Source: Acidobacteriota bacterium (GTDB lineage: Bacteria; Acidobacteriota; Terriglobia; Terriglobales; Acidobacteriaceae). Taken from it: a stretch of 64,000 nt of DNA. The DNA is taken from contig JAKAFB010000004.1 in NCBI GenBank assembly GCA_021818105.1, positions 53,731 through 117,730 on the forward strand. Reading direction: 5' to 3'. Both the position numbers and the translations under genes were made by a program. The stretch's first letter is position 1, and the number at the start of each line of letters is the position of its first letter. A model generated the notes under the pieces. It had not been told where the DNA came from, ran no database searches, and saw only the letters and a program-made list of their open reading frames with translations. Below are positions 1 to 9,530 of this stretch, one piece after another.

Positions 1-280
1 CCGTGCCCGCGGAATCCAGCAGGTCGCGCAGCGGATCCCCCTGGTAGCGCGCTCTCGCCTGGTGCTCGGCATCGCTGTCCGCCAGCAGGCGCATAGCCAC
101 TGCCGCCGTCAGCCCCATGGCCGTCATCAACAGCAGCCAGTCAAACCGCGGGCCCGCCTCCAGCCGCGCCGTAATCCCCCCCGCCGCCATCGCCAGCGCC
201 AGCACAGCCAGCGCCGACCACGTCGAGGGAGATGTGTTGCGCGCCGTTTCCTTTATTTGTCGGGCTCCGCGCGACTCCAT
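1..280 (-). CDS. Partial CDS, putative membrane protein (C-terminus beyond window start)
   Basis: Open minus-strand frame from ATG at 280 to window edge: MESRGARQIKETARNTSPSTWSALAVLALAMAAGGITARLEAGPRFDWLLLMTAMGLTAAVAMRLLADSDAEHQAR...; two hydrophobic segments; absent from ORF track because it has no stop in the window. Confidence 0.55.
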   Translation of the reverse strand, partial: MESRGARQIKETARNTSPSTWSALAVLALAMAAGGITARLEAGPRFDWLLLMTAMGLTAAVAMRLLADSDAEHQARARYQGDPLRDLLDSAGT

Positions 281-680
281 GCGTCTGCCGTTCTCCTACA
301 CTCGCGTGTACGCCTTCGCCTCCCATTTCCACGGAAGGAGAGGCTGCTCCCTGGTCGCTCCAGATTCTGCGCGCTAACGGCTGGGGGAGGAGTGCGCACT
401 GGAAAGTCGAGCAGCAAAAAACAATCCATCTGAATTGCCAGTTGTCCAACTTATGCCACCAACCGGCAAGGGCACAACGCCCCGGACACTTCTGGCCTCC
501 CACGCATCTTTTGCAGGCGCGGGACCGCAGAGTATTTGCTCTGCCTTGCCTATCGTGCCATACGCGGAAGAATTTTTCGCCTCTAAACTTCTGAGGAAAA
601 ATGGGATTGAACCCGAAAAGGTAATTCAAATATTGCCCCCTCGTAATCTCCTCCCGTCACACCCGCCGTATACTGGCCGC

Positions 681-1604
681 ATGTCTCACAATCTGCCGCC
701 ATTCCGCCTTCGCTGGCTGGCCACCTTCTCCCTCCTCTGCCTCGCCCTGCGGTCCCCGGCCGCCCTCGCCTGGGGAAACGAAGGCCATCGCATGATTAAC
801 CGCCTCGCCGTCAGTAATTTGCCCGCAGACGTCCCCGCCTTCCTGCGCTCCTCCGAGGCGCTCGATGAAGTCGAATATCTCGGCCCTGAGCCTGACCGCT
901 GGCGCTCCCCTGCCGAGCCCGAGCTAGTCGCCGCCCAGGCCCCCGAGCATTTCATTGACCTCGAACTTGCCGACGCCCTCGGTCCGCTCCCCCATCGCCG
1001 CCTCGACTTTGAAGCCAGGGTCTTCGCCGCCAGCGAACGCCCTGAGAAAATAGGCCTCCAGCCTTGGCAGACCACTGAAGTTTGGGAGCGTCTCAAGGCC
1101 GCCCTCCGCGAGTACCGCAACCTCTCCGACGCCCACCAGGACACCCGCCCCGTTGAGCAGGCCGTCATCTTCTACGCCGGCTGGCTCGGTCACTATGTCG
1201 GCGACGGTGCTCAGCCCCTCCACACCAGCATCCAGTACAACGGCTGGGTCGGCCCCAACCCCCACGGCTACACCACGGCCCACACCATTCACTGGCAGTT
1301 TGAGGGGCCCTTCGTCGGCGCCAATATCCACATTCCTGAGATTCAGGCACTGATGTCGCCCCTCCAGCCCGTGCAGGGAGACGTCTTCGATGCCTACATG
1401 CTTTACCTGCGTCACTCCGCCACCTTCGTCGAAGAGGTCTACCAGCTTGAAAAAGCCGGTGGGTTCGTCGGCGCGGGAACGCCCCGGTCCCGTGACTTCG
1501 CCACATCCCGCCTTGCTGCCGGCGCCAGCATGCTCCGCGACATGATCTACACCGCATGGCTAGCCAGCGCCCAGCCCGTCCCAGACCCCTACGCCGGCAA
1601 ATAG
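681..1604 (+). CDS. S1/P1 nuclease family protein (secreted)
   Basis: Signal peptide then WGNEGHRMINRLA, GHYVGDGAQPLHTS, typical zinc-dependent S1/P1 nuclease motifs; ORF track 435..1604, start moved to ATG 681. Confidence 0.85.
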   Translation: MSHNLPPFRLRWLATFSLLCLALRSPAALAWGNEGHRMINRLAVSNLPADVPAFLRSSEALDEVEYLGPEPDRWRSPAEPELVAAQAPEHFIDLELADALGPLPHRRLDFEARVFAASERPEKIGLQPWQTTEVWERLKAALREYRNLSDAHQDTRPVEQAVIFYAGWLGHYVGDGAQPLHTSIQYNGWVGPNPHGYTTAHTIHWQFEGPFVGANIHIPEIQALMSPLQPVQGDVFDAYMLYLRHSATFVEEVYQLEKAGGFVGAGTPRSRDFATSRLAAGASMLRDMIYTAWLASAQPVPDPYAGK

Positions 1605-1691
1605 TTCCCCGCCCCGCTGGTGGCCAGCCCGGCTGGCTCAGGGTGCATGGCCTCCCCATCGCCCCGCGAATGTTGTAGCTTCATAGTCAGC

Positions 1692-2075
1692 ATGATCCTC
1701 GGCAGCGGCATCGATCTCATTGAGATTCAGCGCATCCAGCAGTCCCTTGACCGCTACGGCCACCGCTTCCTCAACCGCGTCTACACCCCCGCCGAGCAGG
1801 ACTTCTGCCTACGCAAGCGCAACTCCGCTGAAAGCCTCGCCGCCCGCTTCGCCGCTAAGGAGGCCGCCGCCAAGGCCCTCGGTACCGGCATCAGCCGCGG
1901 TGTCAGTTGGCTTGAGATTGAGGTCCTCCGCGAGCGTGGCTACCGGCCCACCCTCCGCTTCCACGGCCGCGCCCTTCAGATTGCCACCCACATGGGCGTA
2001 GTCCACACCGCGCTTTCCCTCACCCACTCCCTACAGATCGCCATGGCCAGCGTCACCCTCGAAGACGACCGATAA
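1692..2075 (+). CDS. acpS: Holo-[acyl-carrier-protein] synthase
   Basis: MILGSGIDLIEIQRI...F..R.YTPAEQDFC...ESLAARFAAKEAAAKALGTG: AcpS signature. Confidence 0.93.
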   Translation: MILGSGIDLIEIQRIQQSLDRYGHRFLNRVYTPAEQDFCLRKRNSAESLAARFAAKEAAAKALGTGISRGVSWLEIEVLRERGYRPTLRFHGRALQIATHMGVVHTALSLTHSLQIAMASVTLEDDR

Positions 2076-2280
2076 CTCCATCCGAAACTCGTCTTCACCA
2101 CACGCAAGCCCTTCATTCCGCTGCATAGTTCCGCATCCGCTCTGCGCCCCGGGAATCCAATCTATATTCACTCACGCGCAATCAACGGCATCGGGTTGGA
2201 GGCCGATGGTCTTTGCGCTATCTGCTATCCTCAAGGCGACGAGGTAAAATCAGCCACTTCATCGCAGTAAGGGGAAGACC

Positions 2281-3357
2281 GTGCCAAGCCGCAAAGAGAT
2301 TCAGTGGTCACAGCTGAGAGTAGGTGCCTTGGTCTTGGCGGCGATGGCCGTGCTCATTCTCATCATCTTCCTCATGTCCGGTCGCTCAGGCGGCATGTTC
2401 TCCCGCAAGCTCATCCTCCGCACATACTTTGACAATGCTGCCAACCTCAAAAGCGGCGCTCCCGTTACTCTCGAGGGCGTCACCATCGGCAACGTCATCA
2501 GAATCCGCGTCGTCCCGGAGCGCAACCCCTACCCCGTTGAAGTCACGATGCGAGTCGGGACAAAGTACCTGAGCGATCTGCATACCGACTCCACCACCAC
2601 CATCACCCAGGCCGGCGTCCTCGGCGACAGTTTCGTCGATATCGACTCCAGCCAGGCCACCGGCCCGCACCCCACTGACGGCGCAGAACTCAAGTCAACC
2701 GGAACACCGAACATTCAAGACGTGGTGCAAGCCAGCCAGGGTGCCCTCAAGCAGATGGAGATCCTCGTCACTAAGCTCGGCGTCATGGTCGATACCCTTA
2801 ATTCAACGCGCGGCACACTTGGCGCCTTTATCAATGACCCGGCCTTCTACAAGAAGGTCTCGCGCATCGCCGACAACCTCGACACAATCACCGGCAACGT
2901 CAGCCATGGCAAGGGCACTCTCGGCAAACTCATCATGGACGACACCCTCTATAGCCACGCCAACGAAACTGCAGGTCGCCTCGACCACATCGCCACTTCC
3001 CTCGATCAGGGCAAAGGCACTGCCGGCAAACTTCTCCACGACGAAACCCTCTACAACAACCTCAAAGACGCCACCGCGAACGTCAATGAGCTCATGGCCG
3101 GCATCAATCAGGGCAAGGGCGCGATCGGAAAATTGAGCAAGGACCCCGCCTTCGCTCAGAAGCTCGACGATACTGTCACCCGCCTTGACAACATCCTCAG
3201 CACCATCGATCAGGGCCAGGGAACTCTCGGCCAGCTCGTGCGTAACCGGGCACTCTATGATCACACTGACCAGACCATGGATCAGGCCCAGCAACTGCTC
3301 AAGGCCATCCGCCAGGATCCCAAGAAGTACTTCGTCATCCGTCTCAAAATTTTCTAG
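2281..3357 (+). CDS. MlaD/MCE family protein with C-terminal internal repeats
   Basis: N-terminal TM, then LRTYFDNAANLKSGAPVTLEGVTIGNV (MCE domain); repeated G[KQ]G[TA]xGKL motifs in C-terminal half; GTG start. Confidence 0.88.
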   Translation: MPSRKEIQWSQLRVGALVLAAMAVLILIIFLMSGRSGGMFSRKLILRTYFDNAANLKSGAPVTLEGVTIGNVIRIRVVPERNPYPVEVTMRVGTKYLSDLHTDSTTTITQAGVLGDSFVDIDSSQATGPHPTDGAELKSTGTPNIQDVVQASQGALKQMEILVTKLGVMVDTLNSTRGTLGAFINDPAFYKKVSRIADNLDTITGNVSHGKGTLGKLIMDDTLYSHANETAGRLDHIATSLDQGKGTAGKLLHDETLYNNLKDATANVNELMAGINQGKGAIGKLSKDPAFAQKLDDTVTRLDNILSTIDQGQGTLGQLVRNRALYDHTDQTMDQAQQLLKAIRQDPKKYFVIRLKIF

Positions 3358-3659
3358 CCCGCCTTTTGCCGATAATTTCTCGCCTCTGTGCCATCATCAG
3401 AATCATGAGGCACAAGGTGAGCACGGAAACCGCGATCTGCGTTGGCACGGCTACCACGCGCATGCCGCTTTCAGGGTTACAGGCAGATGTCTTGTGTCAG
3501 GATGCCCCCACCCCCTACCCCCCCCCTTTTTTATTTGCACTTTTCCACAGATGGCTTGCCGAAAATTACGGGCGCGCGGCCGCGCAAATGCCGGGGGAAT
3601 ACAGAAAGAGCCCTCCGCGCACGGAGAGCCCTCTGTCAGGTTCTGTTCGTTAAGCCGCT

Positions 3660-3941
3660 CTACGCGCTGCCTCCTGCAATCGACGGGATTACCAGCACCT
3701 CATCGCCCTCCTGGAACGCGTACTTCTCGTTGCCGAGGAAGCGAATGTCTTCTTCGTTCACATAAAAGTTGATGAAGCGCCGGATCTGCCCGTCCTCGCC
3801 GCGCAGGTGCTGCTTCAGCGCCGGGAAACGCTCCTCAATATCCGCCACCAGTTCCGGCAGGTTCGCTGCCGCGCTGTCAATCTCGCGAATGTTGTTCGTA
3901 TGCTTCTGGAACGCATTGGGCAAAAGGACTCTAACGGACAT
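3660..3941 (-). CDS. MoaD/ThiS family sulfur-carrier-like protein (C-terminus GGSA)
   Basis: 93 aa beta-grasp-type sequence MSVRVLLPNAFQKHTN...INFYVNEEDIRFLGNEKYAFQEGDEVLVIPSIAGGSA; start overlaps end of upstream threonine-synthase-like gene by 11 bp. Confidence 0.85.
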   Translation of the reverse strand: MSVRVLLPNAFQKHTNNIREIDSAAANLPELVADIEERFPALKQHLRGEDGQIRRFINFYVNEEDIRFLGNEKYAFQEGDEVLVIPSIAGGSA

Positions 3942-5205
3942 TGCTTTCTCCTGCCAGGCTTAACTCCCGGCCTGCTGTATGTTCTTCCACAAAGTTCTCA
4001 AAATCAGTAAGCCGCGGTCGAATCGCCCGGTTCTGGTCGTACGCGCCGTGCAGCGCGTCGGTCGTCTTCAGTCCGTTGCCGGTAATGCACGCCACAGTTA
4101 GTTCATTCGCTCCGATGCGCCCATGCGCATACAACCGCGCCGTCACCGCCGTCGTCACGCCGCCCGCCGTTTCCGTAAAGATGCCTTCCGTCTCCGCCAG
4201 CTCCTGAATCGCAGACACAATCTCCACGTCCGACACATCCTCTGCCCAGCCGCCCGACGAGCGAATCGCCCGCGCCGCATACAATCCGTCCGCCGGATTC
4301 CCAATCGCCAGCGACCGCGCAATCGTATTCGGCCGCTGCGGCTCCACTGCGTCCGTGCCATTCTTCACCGCCTGCGCAATCGGCGAGCAGCCCGTAGCCT
4401 GCGCGCCAAAGAAGCGCACCGGCTTGTTTTCCACCAGACCCAGCGCAATCAGCTCATTGAACGCCTTGCGAATCTTCGTAATCAGCGATCCGCCCGCCAT
4501 CGGCACCACCACGTTGTCCGGCAGCCGCCAACCCAGTTGCTCCGCAATCTCAAAGCCCACCGTTTTCGATCCTTCGGCGTAGTAAGGCCGCAGGTTTACG
4601 TTCACAAAGCCCCAGTTGTAGCGGTCCGCAATTTGCGAGCACAGCCGGTTCACATGGTCATAGTTGCCGTCCACGCGCACCAGCGTGGCCCCGTACACCT
4701 GGGTGTTCAGAATCTTCGCGGGCTCCAGATCGGCGGGCACCAGGATGAACGTCTTCAGCCCCAGCCGCGCCGCCTGCGCCGCTACGGCGTTCGCCAGGTT
4801 GCCCGTCGACGAGCAACCCACCGTGTCAAACCCGAAGGCCTGCGCATTGGCCAGCGCCACCGCCACCACCCGGTCCTTGAAGCTGAGAGTCGGCATGCAA
4901 ACGGCGTCGTTCTTGATGTACAGATTGCCTGCCCCGATGCGCGCAGCCAGCCGTGGCGCCTTCACCAGCGGAGTCAGCCCCGCCGGAGTCTGCGGCTCGT
5001 AACTGTCGGCAACCGGCAGCAGCGCGCGATAGCGCCACATATTCAGCGGCCCCGCGCTGATGGCCTCGCGCGTAAAGCGCGTGCGGGCATGCTCAAGGTC
5101 ATAGGTCACCTCAAGCGGGGAAAAGCACTCATCACAAATGGAAAGCGGCTGAACACCGTAGGTTTTGCCGCACTCACGGCATCGCAACTCATAAGCAGTC
5201 GTCAC
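3931..5205 (-). CDS. thrC: Threonine synthase-like PLP-dependent enzyme
   Basis: N-terminal Zn-ribbon CRECGKTYG...CDECF, PLP lysine motif LSFKDRV, SSTGN loop, C-terminal TGNGLK; GTG start with upstream GAGGGA. Confidence 0.88.
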   Translation of the reverse strand: MTTAYELRCRECGKTYGVQPLSICDECFSPLEVTYDLEHARTRFTREAISAGPLNMWRYRALLPVADSYEPQTPAGLTPLVKAPRLAARIGAGNLYIKNDAVCMPTLSFKDRVVAVALANAQAFGFDTVGCSSTGNLANAVAAQAARLGLKTFILVPADLEPAKILNTQVYGATLVRVDGNYDHVNRLCSQIADRYNWGFVNVNLRPYYAEGSKTVGFEIAEQLGWRLPDNVVVPMAGGSLITKIRKAFNELIALGLVENKPVRFFGAQATGCSPIAQAVKNGTDAVEPQRPNTIARSLAIGNPADGLYAARAIRSSGGWAEDVSDVEIVSAIQELAETEGIFTETAGGVTTAVTARLYAHGRIGANELTVACITGNGLKTTDALHGAYDQNRAIRPRLTDFENFVEEHTAGRELSLAGESNVR

Positions 5206-5332
5206 AAGTCCCTCGCATCTGCGCAGATGGCTGCGACAATGCGGGCGTGTGACCGGCTCATCTAGAGCGAACGTGAAGTGACTCGAAAATTCTTATGAGA
5301 CGCCTCGGCGAAGAGTGCTGAAGCATCCCCCG

Positions 5333-5442
5333 AATCTCATGTTCCCCGTTTCCGGGCGAGAGTTGACACCATACTCCTGGATTGCCCAGGCAGGTTGTCG
5401 TGGCGTCACAGGGCCCGTCCCTCAGCCACTCTGCATGAAATT
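5333..5442 (-). promoter_or_regulatory. SAM-I (S-box) riboswitch candidate
   Basis: Minus-strand sequence AATTTCATGCAGAGTGGCTGAGGGACGGGCCCTGTGACGCCACGACAACC...GGTGTCAACTCTCGCCCGGAAACGGGGAACATGAGATT; P1 AATTTCATG/CATGAGATT (9 bp), AGAG-GG-(G)AGGGA-GGCCC-TGA..CC.CG.CAACC core, GGTG.CAA.TC, CCCGGAAACGGG hairpin. Confidence 0.9.
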
Positions 5443-5592
5443 CAGGCCTGCCCTTTGGGGACAAACTTGAATAATTTGGTTGTACCACAGCCCCAATCAC
5501 CGGGCAACAGCCATTGCAGCGAGCAGCACAAAGCTGCACGCGAACGGCGCACCAAGCCCGCTGAGCACATTCCTGCTCCGTGGGGCCTCCGC

Positions 5593-5910
5593 TCACCCGC
5601 CCGCAATCGCGCCTACCACCATCAGCGGCTCTTTGCCCTTGGCCACAGCATCCGGCAGCGGTGCATCGACTGGGTCGTGCGTCAAATCTTCGCCGCAGGC
5701 AAAGAAGCGCAGAAACGGCCGCCGCTTCTGCGTCCCATGCTCGCGGATGGTGCCCATCAGCATCGGGTAGCGTGCTTCCAGCGCGTCCAGCACGGAGCGC
5801 ACCGTCACCGCTCCGGCAACCTCAAGCGCGACGTCGCCCTCCACCCGCGCCAGGTTGCGCAGGTGGTACGGCAATGCGACTTGAACCGTATGGACTTCGC
5901 CAGCCTTCAT
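5593..5910 (-). CDS. MoaD/ThiS family protein ending in Gly-Gly
   Basis: 105 aa; ...[38 protein letters not shown]-terminal GG; start overlaps the stop of the upstream BNR-repeat gene. Confidence 0.85.
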   Translation of the reverse strand: MKAGEVHTVQVALPYHLRNLARVEGDVALEVAGAVTVRSVLDALEARYPMLMGTIREHGTQKRRPFLRFFACGEDLTHDPVDAPLPDAVAKGKEPLMVVGAIAGG

Positions 5911-7088
5911 GCCAGCGTCTGCACCTCAACGGAAAGTACCGCGGGCAGGTCATGCACAATCGCCTGCCACGAGTCGCCGCCGTTCGGCGAAACATACACC
6001 TGACCGCCGGTCGTCCCGAAATACACACCGCACTCATCCAGCCTGTCCACGGCCATCGCATCGCGGAGTACGTTTACATAGCAGTCCTTCTGCGGCAGGC
6101 CCTTCGTCAGCGGCTCCCACTCGTTGCCGCCGGTACGGCTGCGATAGACGGCCAGTTTGCCATCCAGCGGGAAATGCTCTCCGTCGCTCTTAATCGGAAC
6201 CACATAGATCGTCTCCGGCTCATGCGCGTGCACGTCAATCACAAAGCCGAAGTCGGTGGGCAGGTTGCCGCTGACCTCGCGCCAGTTGTCACCCGCGTCA
6301 TCGCTGCGCATCACGTCCCAGTGCTTCTGCATAAACAGCACATTCGGCCGCGATGGGTGCATGGCGATGTGATGCACGCAATGCCCGACATCGGCCGTCG
6401 GGTCGGGAATGTATTGCGAGTGGAGCCCTTTGTTGATCGGCTTCCACGTCTGTCCGCCATCGTCCGTGCGGAACGCGCCTGCCGCCGATATCGCGATATA
6501 CATCCGCTTCGGGTTCGTCGGATCCAAAATGATCGTGTGCAGGCACATGCCGCCCGCGCCCGGCTGCCACTTCGGCCCGGTGCCGTGGCCGCGCAACCCG
6601 GGCAGTTCGTGCCAGTTTTCTCCGCCATCCGTCGAGCAAAAGATGGCTGCATCTTCCACGCCGGCGTAGACCATATTTGCATCGGTCAGCGATGGCTCGA
6701 TATGCCACACACACTTGAATTCCCACGGATGCTGCGTGCCGTCATACCACTGATGCGTGGTCAGAGGCTTGCCCGTCTCGGCGGACGAGTCGTATACGAA
6801 CCTGCTGGGAAGGGCCTTGGGCGGGCCGGGAACGGGCAATTCCGCGGCACTAACGCCGGGCTGATGCCACGTCTTGCCGCCGTCAGTGGAACGCTGCACG
6901 AGCTGGCCAAACCAGCCGCTGGTCTGCGAGGCGTAGATCCTGTCCGGGTCCACGGGCGAGCCCTTCATGTGGTAAATCTCCCAGCCCGCAAAGAATGGGC
7001 CGCTGACCTCCCACTTTTCGCGCTTGCCGTCTGACGTCAGGATGAACGCACCTTTGCGCGTTCCGACCAAAACACGCACCTTGCTCAT
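5907..7088 (-). CDS. BNR/sialidase-like repeat (beta-propeller) protein, apparently cytoplasmic
   Basis: Repeated STDGGKTW / [11 protein letters not shown] / [10 protein letters not shown] / SPNGGDSW Asp-box-like motifs; no signal peptide ([21 protein letters not shown]). Confidence 0.87.
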   Translation of the reverse strand: MSKVRVLVGTRKGAFILTSDGKREKWEVSGPFFAGWEIYHMKGSPVDPDRIYASQTSGWFGQLVQRSTDGGKTWHQPGVSAAELPVPGPPKALPSRFVYDSSAETGKPLTTHQWYDGTQHPWEFKCVWHIEPSLTDANMVYAGVEDAAIFCSTDGGENWHELPGLRGHGTGPKWQPGAGGMCLHTIILDPTNPKRMYIAISAAGAFRTDDGGQTWKPINKGLHSQYIPDPTADVGHCVHHIAMHPSRPNVLFMQKHWDVMRSDDAGDNWREVSGNLPTDFGFVIDVHAHEPETIYVVPIKSDGEHFPLDGKLAVYRSRTGGNEWEPLTKGLPQKDCYVNVLRDAMAVDRLDECGVYFGTTGGQVYVSPNGGDSWQAIVHDLPAVLSVEVQTLA

Positions 7089-7280
7089 GTGCTGTTGAGA
7101 CCTCCGATTGGAATCGTCCGCCAGGGGAATCTACGGAAACGACTTGAGAATTGTTTCCCGATTCGCGGCAGGACACAAGTGAATTCTTGGCCATATAACC
7201 TGATGGCGCGCTTTGCCCGCTGCCGCCCCCTGGGTTCGCTCCGACCGCCCTCTGCTTTAAACTCAAAGCTGGACCAGCTC

Positions 7281-8282
7281 ATGATCAAGCTCTTTGGCGG
7301 CAGAAAAGACCCTCAGGAAAACGGCGACCCTGCGCAGGATACCCCAGCGGCCGAGCTGCAAAGCCCCGCTCTCGGCATCTTTGGCCGCATGAAGCAGGCG
7401 GTCACACGCACCCGCGAGTCCTTATCATCCAGGATTGAAGGCATCGTCTCCCTCACCCGCACGGTGGACGAAGCGGCACTCGAGGATCTCGAATCCGCGC
7501 TGCTCGGCAGCGACCTGGGCGTACAAACCACCACGCAGGTTATTGATGCACTACGCGACCATGCCCGCCGCCAGGCCATTGAAGGCGGCGACGAGCTACG
7601 CAACCTGCTCAAATCCCAGTTACAGTCCATCCTTGAGGCCCCGCAGCGTCCCGTTCCCACGCCCGAGGCGCTCCCCAAGGTCACCTTCCTCGTAGGCGTC
7701 AACGGCGCCGGAAAAACCACCACCAGCGGCAAACTGGCCGCGTGGCTGCGCGCCCAGGGCCACTCCGTTCTCCTCTGCGCGGCAGATACCTTCCGCGCCG
7801 CCGCCATTGAGCAGCTTGAAGTGTGGGCCTCCCGCTCGGGCGTGGAGATGATCAAGACGCGCCAGGGCGGCGACCCCGCCGCCGTGCTCTATGACGCCGC
7901 CAGCGCCGCCAAAGCCCGACAGATCAACGATCTGATTGTGGACACTGCAGGCCGCCTGCACACCAAGACCGGCCTCATGGATGAGCTCGACAAGATGCGC
8001 CGCACCGCCGCCAGGCTCATTCCCGGTGCTCCCCACGAGGTGCTGCTTGTGCTGGATGCCACCACAGGCCAGAACGGCCTGCAGCAGGCGCGTCTCTTTA
8101 CGCAAGCCGCAGGCGTCACCGGCATTGTGCTCGCCAAGCTTGACGGCACCGCCAAGGGCGGCATCGCCGTGGCCATCGCCCGCGAGCTCAACCTGCCCGT
8201 CCGCTTTGTCGGCGTGGGCGAACAAATGGGCGACCTTCTCGAGTTTTCGCCCGCGGACTTTGTAGACGCGCTGTTGGGATAG
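7281..8282 (+). CDS. ftsY: Signal recognition particle receptor FtsY
   Basis: [60 protein letters not shown] GTPase motifs; ATG at 7281. Confidence 0.95.
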   Translation: MIKLFGGRKDPQENGDPAQDTPAAELQSPALGIFGRMKQAVTRTRESLSSRIEGIVSLTRTVDEAALEDLESALLGSDLGVQTTTQVIDALRDHARRQAIEGGDELRNLLKSQLQSILEAPQRPVPTPEALPKVTFLVGVNGAGKTTTSGKLAAWLRAQGHSVLLCAADTFRAAAIEQLEVWASRSGVEMIKTRQGGDPAAVLYDAASAAKARQINDLIVDTAGRLHTKTGLMDELDKMRRTAARLIPGAPHEVLLVLDATTGQNGLQQARLFTQAAGVTGIVLAKLDGTAKGGIAVAIARELNLPVRFVGVGEQMGDLLEFSPADFVDALLG

Positions 8283-8284
8283 CA

Positions 8285-9424
8285 ATGCACGATTCAACGC
8301 AGGACCGATACTGGATGGAGCGGGCGCTCGAGCTGGCCCGCTTCGGCATCGGCATGTGCTCGCCCAATCCCGTGGTGGGTTGCATCATTCTGGATCGCTC
8401 CGGGCTAATGTTGGGCCAGGGCTGGCACGAGTACGATTTGCGGGACCACGCTGAGGTCATCGCGCTCAAGGAGGCTATGCAGTTCGGCAGTGAGCGGCTG
8501 CAGGGCGGCACCGCCTACGTCACCCTTGAGCCCTGCAACCACACCGGCCGCACCGGCCCCTGCACACAGGCCCTGATTGCCGCCGGCCTGCAGCGTGTGG
8601 TTGCTGCCACCATTGATCCCAACCCTTCCGTCGCGGGCCACGGCATGGAAACCCTTCATGCCGCCGGGCTGGAGACAACCATCGGTGTTTGCGAGGACGA
8701 GGCGCGCCGCCTGAACGAGGGCTTCGCCCGCTGGAGCCAGCACAAGCACCCCTTCGTACTGATGAAAGTCGCCATGACCCTCGATGGCCGCATCGCTCCA
8801 CCGCTCGGTCACCACACGCTCCGCGAGCCCTACTGGATAACCAACGAAGCCGCGCGCGCTGCCGTGCAGCCCCTGCGCTGGCAGGCCGATGCCGTTCTCA
8901 CCGGCATTGATACGGTGCTGGCAGACGACCCCATGCTCACCGACCGCAGTGGCCACCGCCGCCGTCGCCCCCTGTTGCGCGTGATCCTGGACTCGGCTCT
9001 CCGCATGCCGCTCGACGCAAAGATAGTGCGCAGCGCCCAACAGGATGTTGTGCTTTTCACGGTTTCAAGTGACGAGTCCCGTGCAGACGTACTGCGCAAA
9101 CACGGCATCCGCGTGGAGGTTCTGCCCGCCCTGGCCGGCCGCGTACCGCTGGACAAAGTGCTGGACAAGCTGGGCGAAGAAGGCATTCTGACGCTGCTCA
9201 CCGAAACCGGTACGCGCCTGAACACGGCGCTCCTCGCCAGCAACCATGTGGACCGCGTACATCTCTTTGTTTCGCCGCAAATTATGGGCTCCGACGCGGT
9301 TCCTGCCTTTCGCGGGATGAACCACGCCACCCACCTAGGCAACATGGAAGTCCAACGCTATGGCGACGACCTCGGCCTCTGCTCGCTGCTGCGCGACCCC
9401 TGGCCAGCCACACAAACTGCATGA
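8285..9424 (+). CDS. ribD: Bifunctional diaminohydroxyphosphoribosylaminopyrimidine deaminase/5-amino-6-(5-phosphoribosylamino)uracil reductase
   Basis: [35 protein letters not shown]-terminal reductase domain. Confidence 0.94.
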   Translation: MHDSTQDRYWMERALELARFGIGMCSPNPVVGCIILDRSGLMLGQGWHEYDLRDHAEVIALKEAMQFGSERLQGGTAYVTLEPCNHTGRTGPCTQALIAAGLQRVVAATIDPNPSVAGHGMETLHAAGLETTIGVCEDEARRLNEGFARWSQHKHPFVLMKVAMTLDGRIAPPLGHHTLREPYWITNEAARAAVQPLRWQADAVLTGIDTVLADDPMLTDRSGHRRRRPLLRVILDSALRMPLDAKIVRSAQQDVVLFTVSSDESRADVLRKHGIRVEVLPALAGRVPLDKVLDKLGEEGILTLLTETGTRLNTALLASNHVDRVHLFVSPQIMGSDAVPAFRGMNHATHLGNMEVQRYGDDLGLCSLLRDPWPATQTA

Positions 9425-9530
9425 AACGGCGGGCGACTCTGCCGCATCTAAACAACCTGTGAGCCAGTCCCCAATCCGCACTCCCCTGGGGCGGCTCAGC
9501 CTGTCACAATAGAACCAGAGGTTTTTGAGA

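Noticed and set aside
3515-3540. C-run/T-run (cccctaccccccccctttttt) as regulatory element
   Set aside because: Homopolymer tract in a short intergenic region with no associated structure; could be simple slippage or sequencing-prone sequence
3605-3645. Hairpin CTCCG-cgca-CGGAG as terminator for the ThiS-like gene
   Set aside because: Only a 5 bp stem with no strong U-tract; not convincing
4123-5265. 380-aa plus-strand ORF
   Set aside because: Antisense to the ThrC-like gene; biased Arg/His composition and no recognisable domain
5580-7034. 484-aa plus-strand ORF
   Set aside because: Antisense to the convincing BNR-repeat and ThiS-like genes; Arg/His/Pro-rich composition typical of spurious frames in GC-rich DNA
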